From: JBAYST01 sp034932745
GTDB taxonomy: Bacteria; Bacillota_I; Bacilli_A; RFN20; CAG-826
Assembly: GCA_034932745.1 (NCBI GenBank)
Contig: JAYFOJ010000001.1
Span: 248,001-312,000 of the forward strand
Length of the DNA: 64,000 bases
Reading direction: 5' to 3'
The position numbers and the translations under genes are program-made. The notes under the pieces are model-generated. The model did not search any database. It saw nothing but the letters and a program-made list of their open reading frames with translations, and was not told the DNA's origin. Below are positions 51,691-61,470 of the stretch, piece by piece; within the stretch, counting starts at the first letter, position 1, and each line of letters begins with the position of its first letter.

Positions 51691-53145
51691 ATGAAAAAGA
51701 AATTAGGGGCCTTAGTTATTGTAAATAGCATATTTGTTATTGCTTTTATTGCAGTCACAATAATGCTTGGTATTTTATATCCTATAATTGGAAATTTCAT
51801 CGATTCAATTAACGTATTTTTCTCGAATGGCTTTTTTGCTTTCTCCGAGATACCACAAATTTTAACAATGAGTGTGGACCGAATGGTTGCCGAAATAATC
51901 TCTTTGGTATTTGTGTTAGCTTTTGTAGTATTAGCAACAATACTAATTATCGTTTGTGCTAAAAGAAAAAAGCCATTGATGATTCTATTTCTTATCATGA
52001 TTTTAGTCGATTTTGCCATCGCCTTTTTCTCGTTGGTTAATTTAATCGACATTTATTGGCCTTTTGTTATTCAAGTTGCCAATATAGCTAGTATGTCATT
52101 ATCAATAGTTGCACTTGTAACTGCGGTTGTTAATCTTCTATTAGGAATCATATTGTTCGCGCTGGTGATTAAAGCCTCAAAGAAAGAAGCACCTGAAAAC
52201 ATTGTTCGAATTGCCACGGATAATTTAGATAATTCTGAAACAATCGCCCAAGATCATTTATCTGAACAAGCAGTTAGCAAGAACGTCGAAACTAGTGAAG
52301 CACCTGAACCAGAACCAATTCCAGTATTTATGCCTGAACCAGAACCAGAACAAGTGATAGAAAAGGACATAGATGGAAAAGCCGCCGTTCAAGGAATAGA
52401 TCCTAATATGCTTGCCGCGATGATTAGAGATGTTGTAAGAGATGTAGTTCGCGATGAATTAGCTCGTGCAGAACTTAATAAGAACGCCTCTCAGCCAGTG
52501 CAAAATCTAAGTCCTAATCCAACTAGTCCGATTGTCGTTCAGTACTTTAGTGGTGACCATCCAAATAACGGAGCTGACGTAACTCCAAAAGTTGCTCATG
52601 TAGAAGCCGTCGCACAAAAAGATAAGAAACAAATCGGCATCATTAAAAACATTTCTAATAATGGTAAAAAGATAGTCCCGGCTAAGACAATTACCGTAAA
52701 GCCAGAAGAAGCGGCCGAAGAAAAAGTCTATGAAAGGATTTCTTTCATCGACCGTATGATTGGCGCTGAGAAAGATATGAAGGCTAATTATAACGAATTG
52801 AAGAATGAAGCGATGGCGTATGGTGTGCACTCACGTGTGAGCAATTCTGGAGACACATTTAGATTGCATCGCAAGACTTATTTCAAACTAACGATTGCTG
52901 GTAAAAGTTTGAAACTATATTTTGCTCTTAATCCAAAAGACTATAAAAACACAACCATTCCAGTTCAAGATGCTAGCGCGAAAGGAATCTATAAAGAAAT
53001 ACCACTCGTATTTAAAGTAAAATCTGATTTATCGATGAGACGCGCTAAGCAATTAATTCAAACCGTCATGGAAAAAGATAATCGCAAGCAAGGCGAAATT
53101 GCTAAAAAAGACTGGATTAAGGAACTAAAGTCCGCAATCAAGTAA
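51691..53145 (+). CDS. Four-helix membrane protein with conserved C-terminal domain of unknown function
   Basis: This 484-aa protein has four N-terminal helices (about 8-170), a Pro/Glu-rich linker (APEPEPIPVFMPEPEPE), a helical Asp/Arg stretch (IRDVVRDVVRDELARAE), and a C-terminal 120-residue domain (ERISFIDRMIGAEKD ... MRRAKQLIQTVMEKD). I have seen that last domain repeated in Clostridia and Bacilli proteins attached to many other modules, but its role is unknown. GGAGG precedes the ATG. It may be an envelope-linked protein. Confidence 0.6.
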   Translation: MKKKLGALVIVNSIFVIAFIAVTIMLGILYPIIGNFIDSINVFFSNGFFAFSEIPQILTMSVDRMVAEIISLVFVLAFVVLATILIIVCAKRKKPLMILFLIMILVDFAIAFFSLVNLIDIYWPFVIQVANIASMSLSIVALVTAVVNLLLGIILFALVIKASKKEAPENIVRIATDNLDNSETIAQDHLSEQAVSKNVETSEAPEPEPIPVFMPEPEPEQVIEKDIDGKAAVQGIDPNMLAAMIRDVVRDVVRDELARAELNKNASQPVQNLSPNPTSPIVVQYFSGDHPNNGADVTPKVAHVEAVAQKDKKQIGIIKNISNNGKKIVPAKTITVKPEEAAEEKVYERISFIDRMIGAEKDMKANYNELKNEAMAYGVHSRVSNSGDTFRLHRKTYFKLTIAGKSLKLYFALNPKDYKNTTIPVQDASAKGIYKEIPLVFKVKSDLSMRRAKQLIQTVMEKDNRKQGEIAKKDWIKELKSAIK

Positions 53146-53270
53146 TTAAATTTAAAGGTATGCTCACGGCATATCTTTTTATTTTGTGCACGTGCGCATT
53201 TGCACGCGCGGTCAATTTATGGTATATTTCTATCACGTCGGACATTTTCCTCAAAAGGAGTTGGTGTTTA

Positions 53271-54287
53271 GTGCCTGACCCTATATCGTGGCTCATCATT
53301 GGAATATGCATATTGTTATCTGCATTCTTCTCTGCATCTGAGACCGCACTTGCCTGTTGTAATCGTTTCAAGATGAAAGTTGAAGCTGATGAAGGCTCAC
53401 GTACTGCAAAAGTCGTCTTAAAATTAATCGAAAAATACGATCATACATTGACGACAGTATTAATCGGCAATAATATCGTTGCTATTGCAATTTCGGCAAT
53501 ATCGGCAGTTTTATTCTATAAATACTTTAGTGCTATCGGTTTAGAAACATACGCTAGTATCGTTTCGACTGGTGTCATGACATTAGTAGTCTATATTTTA
53601 GGAGACACTCTTCCTAAAACGATTACAAAAGCAATACCTGATACTTTTTCAAAAATTGTTGCTTACCCAATTTACTGGTTAAGTTTTTTGTTATTTCCAA
53701 TTGCATACATATTTTCCTTACTCGTAAAGCTTTTTGCGAAAGTTTTTAAAGTGAAGGAAGAACCAACGATTACTGAAGAAGATATCACTAACGCTGTTGA
53801 GCAAGGCACCGAAGATGATGTCTTAACAGACGAACAAACAGAAATCATTCAATCCGCGTTAGATTTCGTCGATACCAATGTAAAAGAAGTACTGACACCG
53901 AAGTCGAGAATGTTTGCAATCGACATCAACACACTAACTCACGAAAAATTGAATGAGATCTTACTAAATACTAATTATTCAAGAATTCCAGTTTACCGTG
54001 GTGATATTAATAATATTATCGGTATTTTACATACTAGAACTTATCTTGAGGCATATCTTAAAAACAAGGATGTGTCTATTAGAAACACTCTTCAAAAGCC
54101 ATATTTTGTTACCACAAAAGTTATGATTGATGATATTTTCAATGGTTTTAAAAAGAACCATATTCATATTGCGATTGTAAAAGATGATAACGGAGAAGTT
54201 GTCGGAATGGTGACAATGGAAGACATTTTGGAAGAACTAGTTAGCGACATTAGCGAACCTTCAAAGATCGGAGGTTCAGTAAAATGA
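53271..54287 (+). CDS. CNNM/CorC (hemolysin C) family protein with CBS pair
   Basis: This 338-aa protein has the DUF21 (CNNM) membrane domain (ISWLIIGICILLSAFFSASETALA), a CBS pair (NYSRIPVYRGDINNIIGIL, HIAIVKDDNGEVVGMVTMED) and ends there, without the C-terminal CorC_HlyC domain. CNNM proteins move Mg2+ or respond to it. The open frame starts at 53160, but GTG 53271 has AAAGGAG 10 nt upstream and begins the family match, so I chose it. It overlaps the next, longer paralogue by 4 nt. Confidence 0.85.
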   Translation: MPDPISWLIIGICILLSAFFSASETALACCNRFKMKVEADEGSRTAKVVLKLIEKYDHTLTTVLIGNNIVAIAISAISAVLFYKYFSAIGLETYASIVSTGVMTLVVYILGDTLPKTITKAIPDTFSKIVAYPIYWLSFLLFPIAYIFSLLVKLFAKVFKVKEEPTITEEDITNAVEQGTEDDVLTDEQTEIIQSALDFVDTNVKEVLTPKSRMFAIDINTLTHEKLNEILLNTNYSRIPVYRGDINNIIGILHTRTYLEAYLKNKDVSIRNTLQKPYFVTTKVMIDDIFNGFKKNHIHIAIVKDDNGEVVGMVTMEDILEELVSDISEPSKIGGSVK

Positions 54288-55564
54288 GTCAATTAGAAAT
54301 TATTAATTACGTAGTACCAATTGTCGTAATCGCTGTAAGCATTGTTTTTTCGACCTTCTTTTCTTCTGCAGATATGGCATACGGCGTTGCCGACATAGAT
54401 AAACTAGAAAAGCGTGCAGAAAAGAGCAAGAGTGCTAAACTCGCGCTCAAGTTAACGAGCAATTATGAATTTACGATAAGCACTATTTTATTCGGTAACA
54501 ATTTGGCAAACATTTCAGCATCTGCATTTGCTGTTATTTTAGGAACTAGAATTGCCGGTAATAATCCTGTTGGTGGAACAATAGCGACAGTGTTACTCAC
54601 CGTGTTTGTAATATTGTTCTGTGAATTCCTGCCTAAAGCAATTACAAAGCGATTTGCGACGAGATTTGCAGAGATTTACGCATACCCAATTAAAATAATG
54701 GAGATTGTTTTCTTTATATTTGTCTGGCCGGTTTCTAAACTCTTTACAAGTATTGGGAAACTACTTCAAAAAAAGAAAAAAGAAGAAGATACAATAGATG
54801 ACGAAGTCTTACAAAAAATGATTGATGAGAGCGAAGATAAAGGTGTTCTAGAAGAAGGGGAAGCGGAATTGGTCCGTTCGACCATTGATTTAAATGATAC
54901 CGAAGCTTACGAAATAATGACACCTCGCGTTGATGTATTTTCAATTGATGTAAGCGATAAAGTCGAAGAACTGATGAATAATCCTAAATTATACGATTAC
55001 TCAAGAATTCCTGTTTATGAAGACACAGTCGATAATATTATTGGAATTTTACCAGTGAAAACACTTTTAAAGCACGTTATTAAAGGCGAAAAAGACATAA
55101 ATATTAGAGATTTACTTTATAAGCCTTTGTTTATTCCTAGAAATACCGAAGTTTTATCCCTTTTAGATCAATTTAAAGCAGACAAGATTCACATTGCGGT
55201 CGTTATTGATGAATACGGTGGAACCGATGGCATTGTTACTATGGAAGATATTCTCGAACTCATTGTCGGTGATATTTTTGATGAGACAGATGAAGTAGAA
55301 GAAGAAGTCGAAGACGAAGGCAATGGAACATTCATTATTGATGGAACAATGAACATCGATGATTTCTTAGATTTAATCGACTACAAAAAAGATGTTGATA
55401 CTTCCTACACGACCGTCGGTGGTTTTTGCCAAGAATTTATCGAAGGATTCGCAAAAGTTGGTGATCAATTCGATTTCGGTGGTTATCATTTTACAGTTCT
55501 AGAAGCAGATGACTTTTCGGTCGAAAAAATAAGAGTCAGTAAAATTGTCGTAATCGACGACTAA
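54284..55564 (+). CDS. CNNM/CorC (hemolysin C) family protein with CorC_HlyC domain
   Basis: This 426-aa paralogue of the previous gene has the DUF21 membrane domain (STFFSSADMAYGVADIDKLE), a CBS pair (YSRIPVYEDTVDNIIGILP, HIAVVIDEYGGTDGIVTMED) and the C-terminal CorC_HlyC transporter-associated domain. It overlaps the first by 4 nt (ATGA), so the two are made in step and may form a heterodimer. A role in Mg2+ or other divalent metal transport is inferred from the family. Confidence 0.9.
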   Translation: MSQLEIINYVVPIVVIAVSIVFSTFFSSADMAYGVADIDKLEKRAEKSKSAKLALKLTSNYEFTISTILFGNNLANISASAFAVILGTRIAGNNPVGGTIATVLLTVFVILFCEFLPKAITKRFATRFAEIYAYPIKIMEIVFFIFVWPVSKLFTSIGKLLQKKKKEEDTIDDEVLQKMIDESEDKGVLEEGEAELVRSTIDLNDTEAYEIMTPRVDVFSIDVSDKVEELMNNPKLYDYSRIPVYEDTVDNIIGILPVKTLLKHVIKGEKDINIRDLLYKPLFIPRNTEVLSLLDQFKADKIHIAVVIDEYGGTDGIVTMEDILELIVGDIFDETDEVEEEVEDEGNGTFIIDGTMNIDDFLDLIDYKKDVDTSYTTVGGFCQEFIEGFAKVGDQFDFGGYHFTVLEADDFSVEKIRVSKIVVIDD

Positions 55565-55618
55565 TCAATTAGTTTTAATAGTGGTTTAGTTTTGTTAAGA
55601 TTTACTAGGAGTAACTAT

Positions 55619-55783
55619 ATGTGGGGCAAACACCAAAAGATGGAACCGCGGGCTGAAAACGAGCCTAAATTCAATCCTCAGAACAAGACAGATCGAAAAA
55701 TATTGATGACTGTCGTTATTTCTTGCTCCATTTTGATTCTTTTAATTATTGGATTGATACTTGTATATATTTTCTTAATGTAA
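55619..55783 (+). CDS. Small single-helix membrane protein
   Basis: This 54-aa protein has a polar, charged N-terminal half and one C-terminal membrane helix (ILMTVVISCSILILLIIGLI). ATG 55619 has AGGAG at a normal distance; the frame is also open upstream but has no such signal. It sits 2 nt before the SDR gene and after the CNNM pair, so it could be a small partner of one of them. Not recognised. Confidence 0.55.
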   Translation: MWGKHQKMEPRAENEPKFNPQNKTDRKILMTVVISCSILILLIIGLILVYIFLM

Positions 55784-55785
55784 TT

Positions 55786-56706
55786 ATGACAGTCGAAGAA
55801 TACTTGAATAAATCGATTAGTAAAGTCGATGGTAAAACTATTATAATCACTGGCGCGAATAGCGGTATTGGTTTTCACACCGCAGAAATAATTGCAAAAA
55901 AGGGAGGGCATGTTGTTTTAGCGTGTCGTTCTAAAGAAAAGGCAATTGAAGCGATAGATAGAATTAAAGCCGTTGTTAAAGACGCCAATCTCGAATACGT
56001 AATATTTGATCAAGCGTCGTTTAATTCTATTGATTCGTTTGTCGATAATATTACGACTAATTATGCTAATTTTTACGCTTTAATGCTCAATGCAGGAATA
56101 TTAAGACCAGAAAAAGAAACATTTACCAAAGAAGGTTTTCCATTAACGGTGGGAACGAACTTTTATGGTCTACACCATTTAATGGAACGACTATATCCGC
56201 TTATTCAAAATACAATGTATGAGAAAAGGATTATTATCGAAGGTTCACTCGTAACTAGAGCGGCCAAGTATCATGGTAAGAAGTATGATTTAATTAAGAC
56301 CCATTCATCTACTTTTCACGCCTATAATATTTCGAAAATTGGCGTCGAGAATCTTTTTGCCAAATATGCTCAAATCAATAAGAATCCGAATTTAAAATTT
56401 ATGTTAGCTGAACCAGGAGTTTGCAAAACCAATATAATTCATAGTTTTCCTTCTTGGATTATTAAACCTGCCAATGGTTTTTTAAAAAGTTTTATGCATT
56501 CGCCCGAAAAGGGTTCTCTTCCTTCCGTTCACTTAATTACTGAGCCACATTCTAATGGAGACATATTATTGCCAAGAGGAATGTTCTCAATAGGTGGATT
56601 TCCAAAAAAGCGTCGTAGAATGTCTAAAAGAACAACTAGATTCGCATCAATAATCAATGATGCAGAATTGATAATTAAAACTAATCTCGATAAAAAAAGT
56701 GCCTAA
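55786..56706 (+). CDS. Short-chain dehydrogenase/reductase
   Basis: This 306-aa oxidoreductase has the NAD(P)-binding motif IITGANSGIGFHTAE and the active-site Tyr-Lys pair YNISKIG, with an upstream segment LNAGILRPEKE. It matches the retinol dehydrogenase-like (extended SDR) group, which reduces ketones or alcohols of lipids or small molecules. ATG 55786 follows the previous stop by 2 nt and is chosen over the longer frame from 55723, which runs inside the small gene. A shared terminator follows. Confidence 0.85.
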   Translation: MTVEEYLNKSISKVDGKTIIITGANSGIGFHTAEIIAKKGGHVVLACRSKEKAIEAIDRIKAVVKDANLEYVIFDQASFNSIDSFVDNITTNYANFYALMLNAGILRPEKETFTKEGFPLTVGTNFYGLHHLMERLYPLIQNTMYEKRIIIEGSLVTRAAKYHGKKYDLIKTHSSTFHAYNISKIGVENLFAKYAQINKNPNLKFMLAEPGVCKTNIIHSFPSWIIKPANGFLKSFMHSPEKGSLPSVHLITEPHSNGDILLPRGMFSIGGFPKKRRRMSKRTTRFASIINDAELIIKTNLDKKSA

Positions 56707-56724
56707 ATGGCACTTATTTTTTGA
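56697..56724. terminator. Bidirectional terminator between SDR and guanylate kinase-like genes
   Basis: aagtgcc and ggcactt pair around taaat, with an A run on one side and a T run on the other. Confidence 0.85.
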
Positions 56725-57250
56725 TTGCTTTCATATATTCTTCATATACTATATCGGCAACTCGTTCGACGTCGTGTATTTCGGTATCTATTATAAAATC
56801 TGTTTTTACTAGTTTGTTGTCCGCGAATTCGATTCGGTCGTGTTCAATTCTATTTTGGGCATATTCTGGTAAGTCACCGCGAATAAGCATTCTTTCATAA
56901 CGAGTGTTTTCATCTGCTGTAAGCAAGAATGTATAAATATCAGGATCTTTTAAGTTTATGAAAGCTTTTAAACCTTTTGGATCGACAACGATACATTTAT
57001 TAATGCCAATCTGATCTCGTCCAGAACCATAGAAATTTCCATTGTATACAGTGTGCTCGACAAATCGATTTTCTTTTATTCTCTTCTCAAATTCTTCTCT
57101 AGTGACGAAAAAATAATCCTTACCATCTTTCTCACCAATTCTCATTGGTCGAGTTGTAGTTGTAATCATTTTGACAATTCCGTATTTCTTAGCTAGCATC
57201 TTAGCTACTTCGGTTTTTCCACTTGCACTAGCGCCTACTAAAACTATCAT
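56714..57250 (-). CDS. Guanylate kinase-like P-loop kinase
   Basis: This 178-aa protein has the P-loop GASASGKTEVAK and the guanylate kinase motifs TTTRPMRIGEKDGKDYFF and YNGNFYGSG, so it should phosphorylate GMP to GDP. It is somewhat shorter than typical Gmk (about 200) and the lid region is modified, so it may be a second, diverged kinase; another gmk elsewhere cannot be excluded. It ends at the shared terminator. Confidence 0.8.
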   Translation of the reverse strand: MIVLVGASASGKTEVAKMLAKKYGIVKMITTTTRPMRIGEKDGKDYFFVTREEFEKRIKENRFVEHTVYNGNFYGSGRDQIGINKCIVVDPKGLKAFINLKDPDIYTFLLTADENTRYERMLIRGDLPEYAQNRIEHDRIEFADNKLVKTDFIIDTEIHDVERVADIVYEEYMKAIKK

Positions 57251-57371
57251 AATTGCTACTATTATATTGTTTTACGTTAGTAAAGGAAACAAGAAAATGA
57301 TGATTTTAAAATCTGCTCAAAAATAATTCGTAGTATATCTTTTTCTTCGCTAATAGTAATGGGAGGAAGAT

Positions 57372-57686
57372 ATGACCAGTAATTCATTTTTTAGATTGAT
57401 GAGCGATGAAATTAAATCGATTGCAAGAATATATTTCGATTCTCAAACAAGGATTCTTAACGTAAATAATAATGATGAACTTTTAACCACAAGAAAACTA
57501 TTAGTCAAAAAGGTTGAAAGTGCTTTTAATCATTTATCGGCACTCGATAAGCAGTTTATTAATAACGAATTCTTCTATGAGCAATATCAATTTTGGTGGG
57601 TGCCAATTTATTCCAAAAGTACTTTCTATCGTTTGAAAAGAAAGGCGATGTCAACTTTTCTCAACCAATATAGGAGAGCAAAATGA
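57372..57686 (+). CDS. ArpU/sigma-like regulator-type protein, first gene of the Tad-like operon
   Basis: This 104-aa protein is helical and ends with WWVPIYSKSTFYRLKRKAM, a pattern resembling ArpU/RinA-type phage and mobile-element transcription regulators (helix-turn-helix of sigma-70 region 4 kind). GGGAGGAAG precedes the ATG. It shares 4 nt with the next gene and so heads the Tad-like operon. It could control the operon or be a structural part; I only see the resemblance. Confidence 0.5.
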   Translation: MTSNSFFRLMSDEIKSIARIYFDSQTRILNVNNNDELLTTRKLLVKKVESAFNHLSALDKQFINNEFFYEQYQFWWVPIYSKSTFYRLKRKAMSTFLNQYRRAK

Positions 57687-58663
57687 AGCCCTCTATTCTT
57701 TTAATTATTCTGCCTCTAATGATAAGTAAAATAATCGTTATAGATTCTAAATATATAAGTCTAAGTTGTCCTTCAATAGGTCCTTATCAAGAAAATAGCG
57801 GTGATAAAAAAATAGAAGTTCACATTCACAATTCGAATAGTTTTATTCAGTTCTTTGGTAAATTGTCAGTGATAATATCAAATGATGAATTACCATCGAC
57901 TACTTATTATGTATCTCCAACATTGAGCATACCAAACTCATCCAAATTAATACATGAGGTGCCGTTCACTACAGATTATTTCTTTAATCGCAAAATGAAA
58001 GTCGAATTGCTTTTCCAAGTTAATGACGGGAAAATTGCTAGTTGCGATTTCGAATTAGAATCGATAAAACCTGAGTATTTCGAAATTGAAAAGCTTAAAA
58101 ACCAAACTTATTTAAAAGACAAGGCGTTTGTCCGAATCACTAATAACAAAGTAACATACTTCAATGAAAAGTTTGATTTTCAGTTTTATCCGAAAAATAT
58201 CTATTCGCGGAATTACTATAGATTGCCTCTTGATTATTATAATTTTGATTACGATTCCTTCGGTCCATTAGTATACGATGATGCATATTTATCTTTTGAG
58301 GATAGTGGTAATTTATTTCCTTTGATAGAGTCGATTGGCGAATCAATGGAAAAAAGAGTACCGGTTGAACTTAGAACCAATCTTCCAGATGTGTTTCCAT
58401 TTTTTAAATCGCCTTTATATGTTGATCCAACATACTTATTAATGTCTAATTCATACAAAGAAGGTTTAGTAAAAACCAATCATTTTTATTTACCAATTAA
58501 CCGACTTAAAGAGCTCAATGGTTATCAATTTAAAATCAATATTGAAAGGCTAGGGCAAACCAAGAATTCTTTCTCGTTTTCTTTTACTTATCAATCGGAC
58601 TGGTACTTGATTGGAAGTTGTCAGAATTCAGATTATTGCGTTATCGGAGGTATTTATAAATGA
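57683..58663 (+). CDS. Secreted protein of the Tad-like operon, unknown
   Basis: This 326-aa protein begins MKPSILLIILPLMISKIIVI, a signal peptide or signal anchor, and continues as a beta-rich, Tyr-rich extracellular domain without a family I know. It could be an adhesin, a tip protein or a scaffold of the pilus. The start overlaps the first gene and its end overlaps the next by 4 nt. Confidence 0.6.
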   Translation: MKPSILLIILPLMISKIIVIDSKYISLSCPSIGPYQENSGDKKIEVHIHNSNSFIQFFGKLSVIISNDELPSTTYYVSPTLSIPNSSKLIHEVPFTTDYFFNRKMKVELLFQVNDGKIASCDFELESIKPEYFEIEKLKNQTYLKDKAFVRITNNKVTYFNEKFDFQFYPKNIYSRNYYRLPLDYYNFDYDSFGPLVYDDAYLSFEDSGNLFPLIESIGESMEKRVPVELRTNLPDVFPFFKSPLYVDPTYLLMSNSYKEGLVKTNHFYLPINRLKELNGYQFKINIERLGQTKNSFSFSFTYQSDWYLIGSCQNSDYCVIGGIYK

Positions 58664-59058
58664 TAAACCTATATATTTCCATCATTCTTGGAATATTGTC
58701 TTTTCAAGCATTTACGTTCACGTATCGATTGGGTGGTATTAATAAAACAATAATAAACATCCCAAAAGCAATATTCGAGAAATCAATACCGATAGTTTCT
58801 GATTCTGCTGATCAAGAGTTTAAACCATATTTTGACAAGTCTTTACTAGAACTTAACATTAATGGATACATTAGCAATAACATCGGTCGTTATTCTAATA
58901 ACTATACTCTTGTCTTTTATTATTATAATTCACTAAATAGTCTCATTTGTCGTGGCGATAAATGCGATGGTGTCAGAATAACAATTAATGCGAAAATGAT
59001 TGGCTTTTTTGATTATGAAAGAACTATGTTTTACGAAATAAGGAATAACAATGGATAG
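58660..59058 (+). CDS. Pseudopilin-like/TadE-like protein
   Basis: This 132-aa protein has one N-terminal hydrophobic helix (residues 3-20) and an outside part with CRGDKCDG, maybe a disulfide. This fits TadE/TadF-like minor pilins in shape but the sequence match is weak. There is no classic G-F-x3-E prepilin cleavage site. It overlaps the ATPase gene by 8 nt. Confidence 0.45.
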   Translation: MINLYISIILGILSFQAFTFTYRLGGINKTIINIPKAIFEKSIPIVSDSADQEFKPYFDKSLLELNINGYISNNIGRYSNNYTLVFYYYNSLNSLICRGDKCDGVRITINAKMIGFFDYERTMFYEIRNNNG

Positions 59059-60109
59059 GAATAAAGCAATCTCGTTTATTGAGTCATCAACTTTTAGTCA
59101 TCTGCTCAGTGACCAAGAGGTGACGGACATTTCCTACAATGGTAGGGAAGTATACTATTTTCATAACTACATGGGAAGACAAAAGAGCGAAATGCTTTTC
59201 GGCACACAAGAAGCGCACGATTTCATTCGCCAAATAGCAAACTTAACCGAGTCAGCCTTTTCTTTTTCTGATCCAGTGCTCGATATATCTTTTGGTCGAT
59301 ACAGAATAAACGCCGTCCATCACGCAATAGGAAGAGTCGGAGATCAAAAAGTAATAACGTTTTCCATAAGAATAGTGTCCAGTCAAACCAGAATAAACGA
59401 CGAAGACATTCCAAAGGCTGTTCGCGAGTTATTTGATATTATAATCGCTTCTAGATTATCGATTGTAATAGCCGGAACAACCGGAAGTGGCAAAACTGAA
59501 TTGCAGAAATACATCATCTCTAAAATGCCACCTAATGAAAGAATAATTGTTATAGACAATGTTAATGAACTTACTAGCGTTTGTTATGAAAACGATGTCG
59601 ATTCCAATTTTTGGATAATTGACGGCGATACATCAAATCAGATTCAAATGTTGGTAAGAAACGCTCTTAGATCGAATCCTGATTGGATAATAATTGCTGA
59701 ATCGCGTGGAAAAGAAATGATGGAGATACTAAATGCCTCTCTTACAGGCCATCCAGTGGTCACAACAATTCACGCTATTGATTCTTCGTCAATCATCAAC
59801 AGAATGTCAAAAATGATAATGATGAACGGCAATAACATTAACTACGAGAATGCCAGTACTGACTTAATTAATGCTTTCAGATTCTTTGTTTTTCTTAAAA
59901 GATCAATAAACAAAAATGGTTTAGTAAGGAGATATATATCGTCGATATCAATTGGCGATGGATTTAATAAACCATCGATAATTTTTAGTTCGAATGGAAA
60001 TGTACATAAATTCGAAAAAATCGACAAAACTCATTATCAGAATTTAGAAATTTCAGAAAAACAAACCGAGTTTTACAAGGTTTTTATCAAAGGAGAGAAT
60101 AATGGGTAG
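59051..60109 (+). CDS. TadA/CpaF-like secretion ATPase
   Basis: This 352-aa ATPase of the type II/IV secretion superfamily powers pilus assembly. It has the N-terminal ring domain, Walker A GTTGSGKT (142-149), the Asp box IIVIDNVNEL (165-174), Walker B DWIIIAESRGKE (211-222; usual EVRG is ESRG) and the His box TGHPVVTTIH (232-241). This set of motifs is that of TadA/VirB11. It is flanked on both sides by overlapping genes of the same operon. It lacks the long N-terminal domain found in larger TadA proteins. Confidence 0.85.
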   Translation: MDRNKAISFIESSTFSHLLSDQEVTDISYNGREVYYFHNYMGRQKSEMLFGTQEAHDFIRQIANLTESAFSFSDPVLDISFGRYRINAVHHAIGRVGDQKVITFSIRIVSSQTRINDEDIPKAVRELFDIIIASRLSIVIAGTTGSGKTELQKYIISKMPPNERIIVIDNVNELTSVCYENDVDSNFWIIDGDTSNQIQMLVRNALRSNPDWIIIAESRGKEMMEILNASLTGHPVVTTIHAIDSSSIINRMSKMIMMNGNNINYENASTDLINAFRFFVFLKRSINKNGLVRRYISSISIGDGFNKPSIIFSSNGNVHKFEKIDKTHYQNLEISEKQTEFYKVFIKGENNG

Positions 60110-60809
60110 TGTTTACTTAACGTTGACTATGGTTTCGTTATTGTTCGGTATTATTGCATACACAAGTTCAGATAACTTGATAATGGCAATATCGGTTTTT
60201 ACTGTTTTCACAATATATTTCTTTTTTATTGGCGCAAGGAGAATTAAGAAGTGGAAGAGCGACATCGATAGATATCATCTTTGCTACAATCTCATTAATA
60301 CATTAATTATTTCGATCAACATTAAGAAAACCATTAGTGGAGCATTTGAAAGTACAGAAATCTTAATCTCTGAAAATAAGGAAATTGATTTAGACTCTTT
60401 TAAACATTTTGACGTAATTCAAAAAATCGAATATTTGGAGAGATATTTTCCGTTTAAAATTTATAAACTTTTTATTGAGGTAATAAAACTTTACGAGGAG
60501 CAGGGCGGAGATATATTAAAAATGTCCGATAATCTAATAAAAGCCACAAAAAGAGAAGAAGACTACGTGATTGCGGTATCGGAAAAAAGTAAAAGAAAGT
60601 TATTCGAAATATCACTCCTTTGGTTATTCACATTTCTTATTTTGATATTCGTTAGATTCGGATTAGCAAACTTCTTTGCTTCTGTGATAGCTAAACCATT
60701 TTTCCTAGCCTCGATTGCAGTTTTCTTTCTCTTTGTCCTTGTTTCCGTCGAGTTCATATTTCGAAATGTTTTTAATTCAGAAATGAAAGTGAGAGATTAC
60801 GATGAATAG
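60102..60809 (+). CDS. TadB-like membrane platform protein
   Basis: This 235-aa protein has two hydrophobic segments at the N-terminus (about 5-50), a cytoplasmic helical part (LYEEQGGDILKMSDNLIKAT, typical of T2SSF domains) and two helices at the C-terminus (170-225). It fits TadB, the inner membrane platform, but is short. It overlaps its neighbours by 8 nt on each side. Confidence 0.6.
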   Translation: MGSVYLTLTMVSLLFGIIAYTSSDNLIMAISVFTVFTIYFFFIGARRIKKWKSDIDRYHLCYNLINTLIISINIKKTISGAFESTEILISENKEIDLDSFKHFDVIQKIEYLERYFPFKIYKLFIEVIKLYEEQGGDILKMSDNLIKATKREEDYVIAVSEKSKRKLFEISLLWLFTFLILIFVRFGLANFFASVIAKPFFLASIAVFFLFVLVSVEFIFRNVFNSEMKVRDYDE

Positions 60810-61470
60810 TTTAAAAGAAAAGATAGAAAGTGTTGGCTTATCGTACAAAATTGAAGTTATTAAGCTAGTATCTGTGAATTTAATTCTGATAGTAATTTTC
60901 ATATTATTACTCGTTTTTTACAAATCGCTATATTTATTACTGATGGTAATTGGCTTAGCATTAATCGCAAATTATTACGCATTTAATAGATACAAAAGAC
61001 TTGCGGTGAAACAAAAACAATCCCACATTGACGAATTTGTCAATATTATCACTTTTTTCGAGGTTTTCATTGGCAACGGTTTAAATATTTATGGTTCTTT
61101 TTTAAAGGTAATTGATTATTCGTCGCCATGGATGAAATATCATGTCGAAAATTTTGTTACCGACATCGATAAAGATAAGACCGTAAGTCCGTTTATTGAT
61201 TTTTCGAAGCAATTTGAAAATAGAATAGTTGAAAGTGTCATGGTTTCGATTTATCAAATGGTGGAAGACGGTGAAAAGGCGATTAAACTAACTCAGTTCA
61301 AGTTTTTGTTTGAAAGATTTAGTGAAACCAATCAGATGGAAAGAATGGAAATCAAAAAAAGGAAACTCGATAGTTTGAATGCTTTACCATTAATTGGCGC
61401 AGGAATAATAACTGCAATTGTGACATTTGGAGTTATTTCGATTGTGGGAGATTTAGTTAATGTCTTATAA
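60802..61470 (+). CDS. TadC-like membrane platform protein
   Basis: This 222-aa protein has two N-terminal helices (about 24-66), a cytoplasmic helical part with FEVFIGNGLNIYGSF and a C-terminal helix (LPLIGAGIITAIVTFGVIS). The layout is that of the second Tad platform protein, TadC, in shortened form. It overlaps TadB by 8 nt and the next gene by 11 nt. Confidence 0.6.
   Translation: MNSLKEKIESVGLSYKIEVIKLVSVNLILIVIFILLLVFYKSLYLLLMVIGLALIANYYAFNRYKRLAVKQKQSHIDEFVNIITFFEVFIGNGLNIYGSFLKVIDYSSPWMKYHVENFVTDIDKDKTVSPFIDFSKQFENRIVESVMVSIYQMVEDGEKAIKLTQFKFLFERFSETNQMERMEIKKRKLDSLNALPLIGAGIITAIVTFGVISIVGDLVNVL

Noticed and set aside
53160..53270. N-terminal extension of the first CNNM protein
   Set aside because: The stretch MLTAYLFILCTCAFARAV is hydrophobic but has no ribosome binding site; the GTG at 53271 with AAAGGAG starts the conserved domain.
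57372..57686. Prophage start because of the ArpU-like protein
   Set aside because: No phage structural, terminase or integrase gene follows; the overlapping genes form a Tad-like operon.
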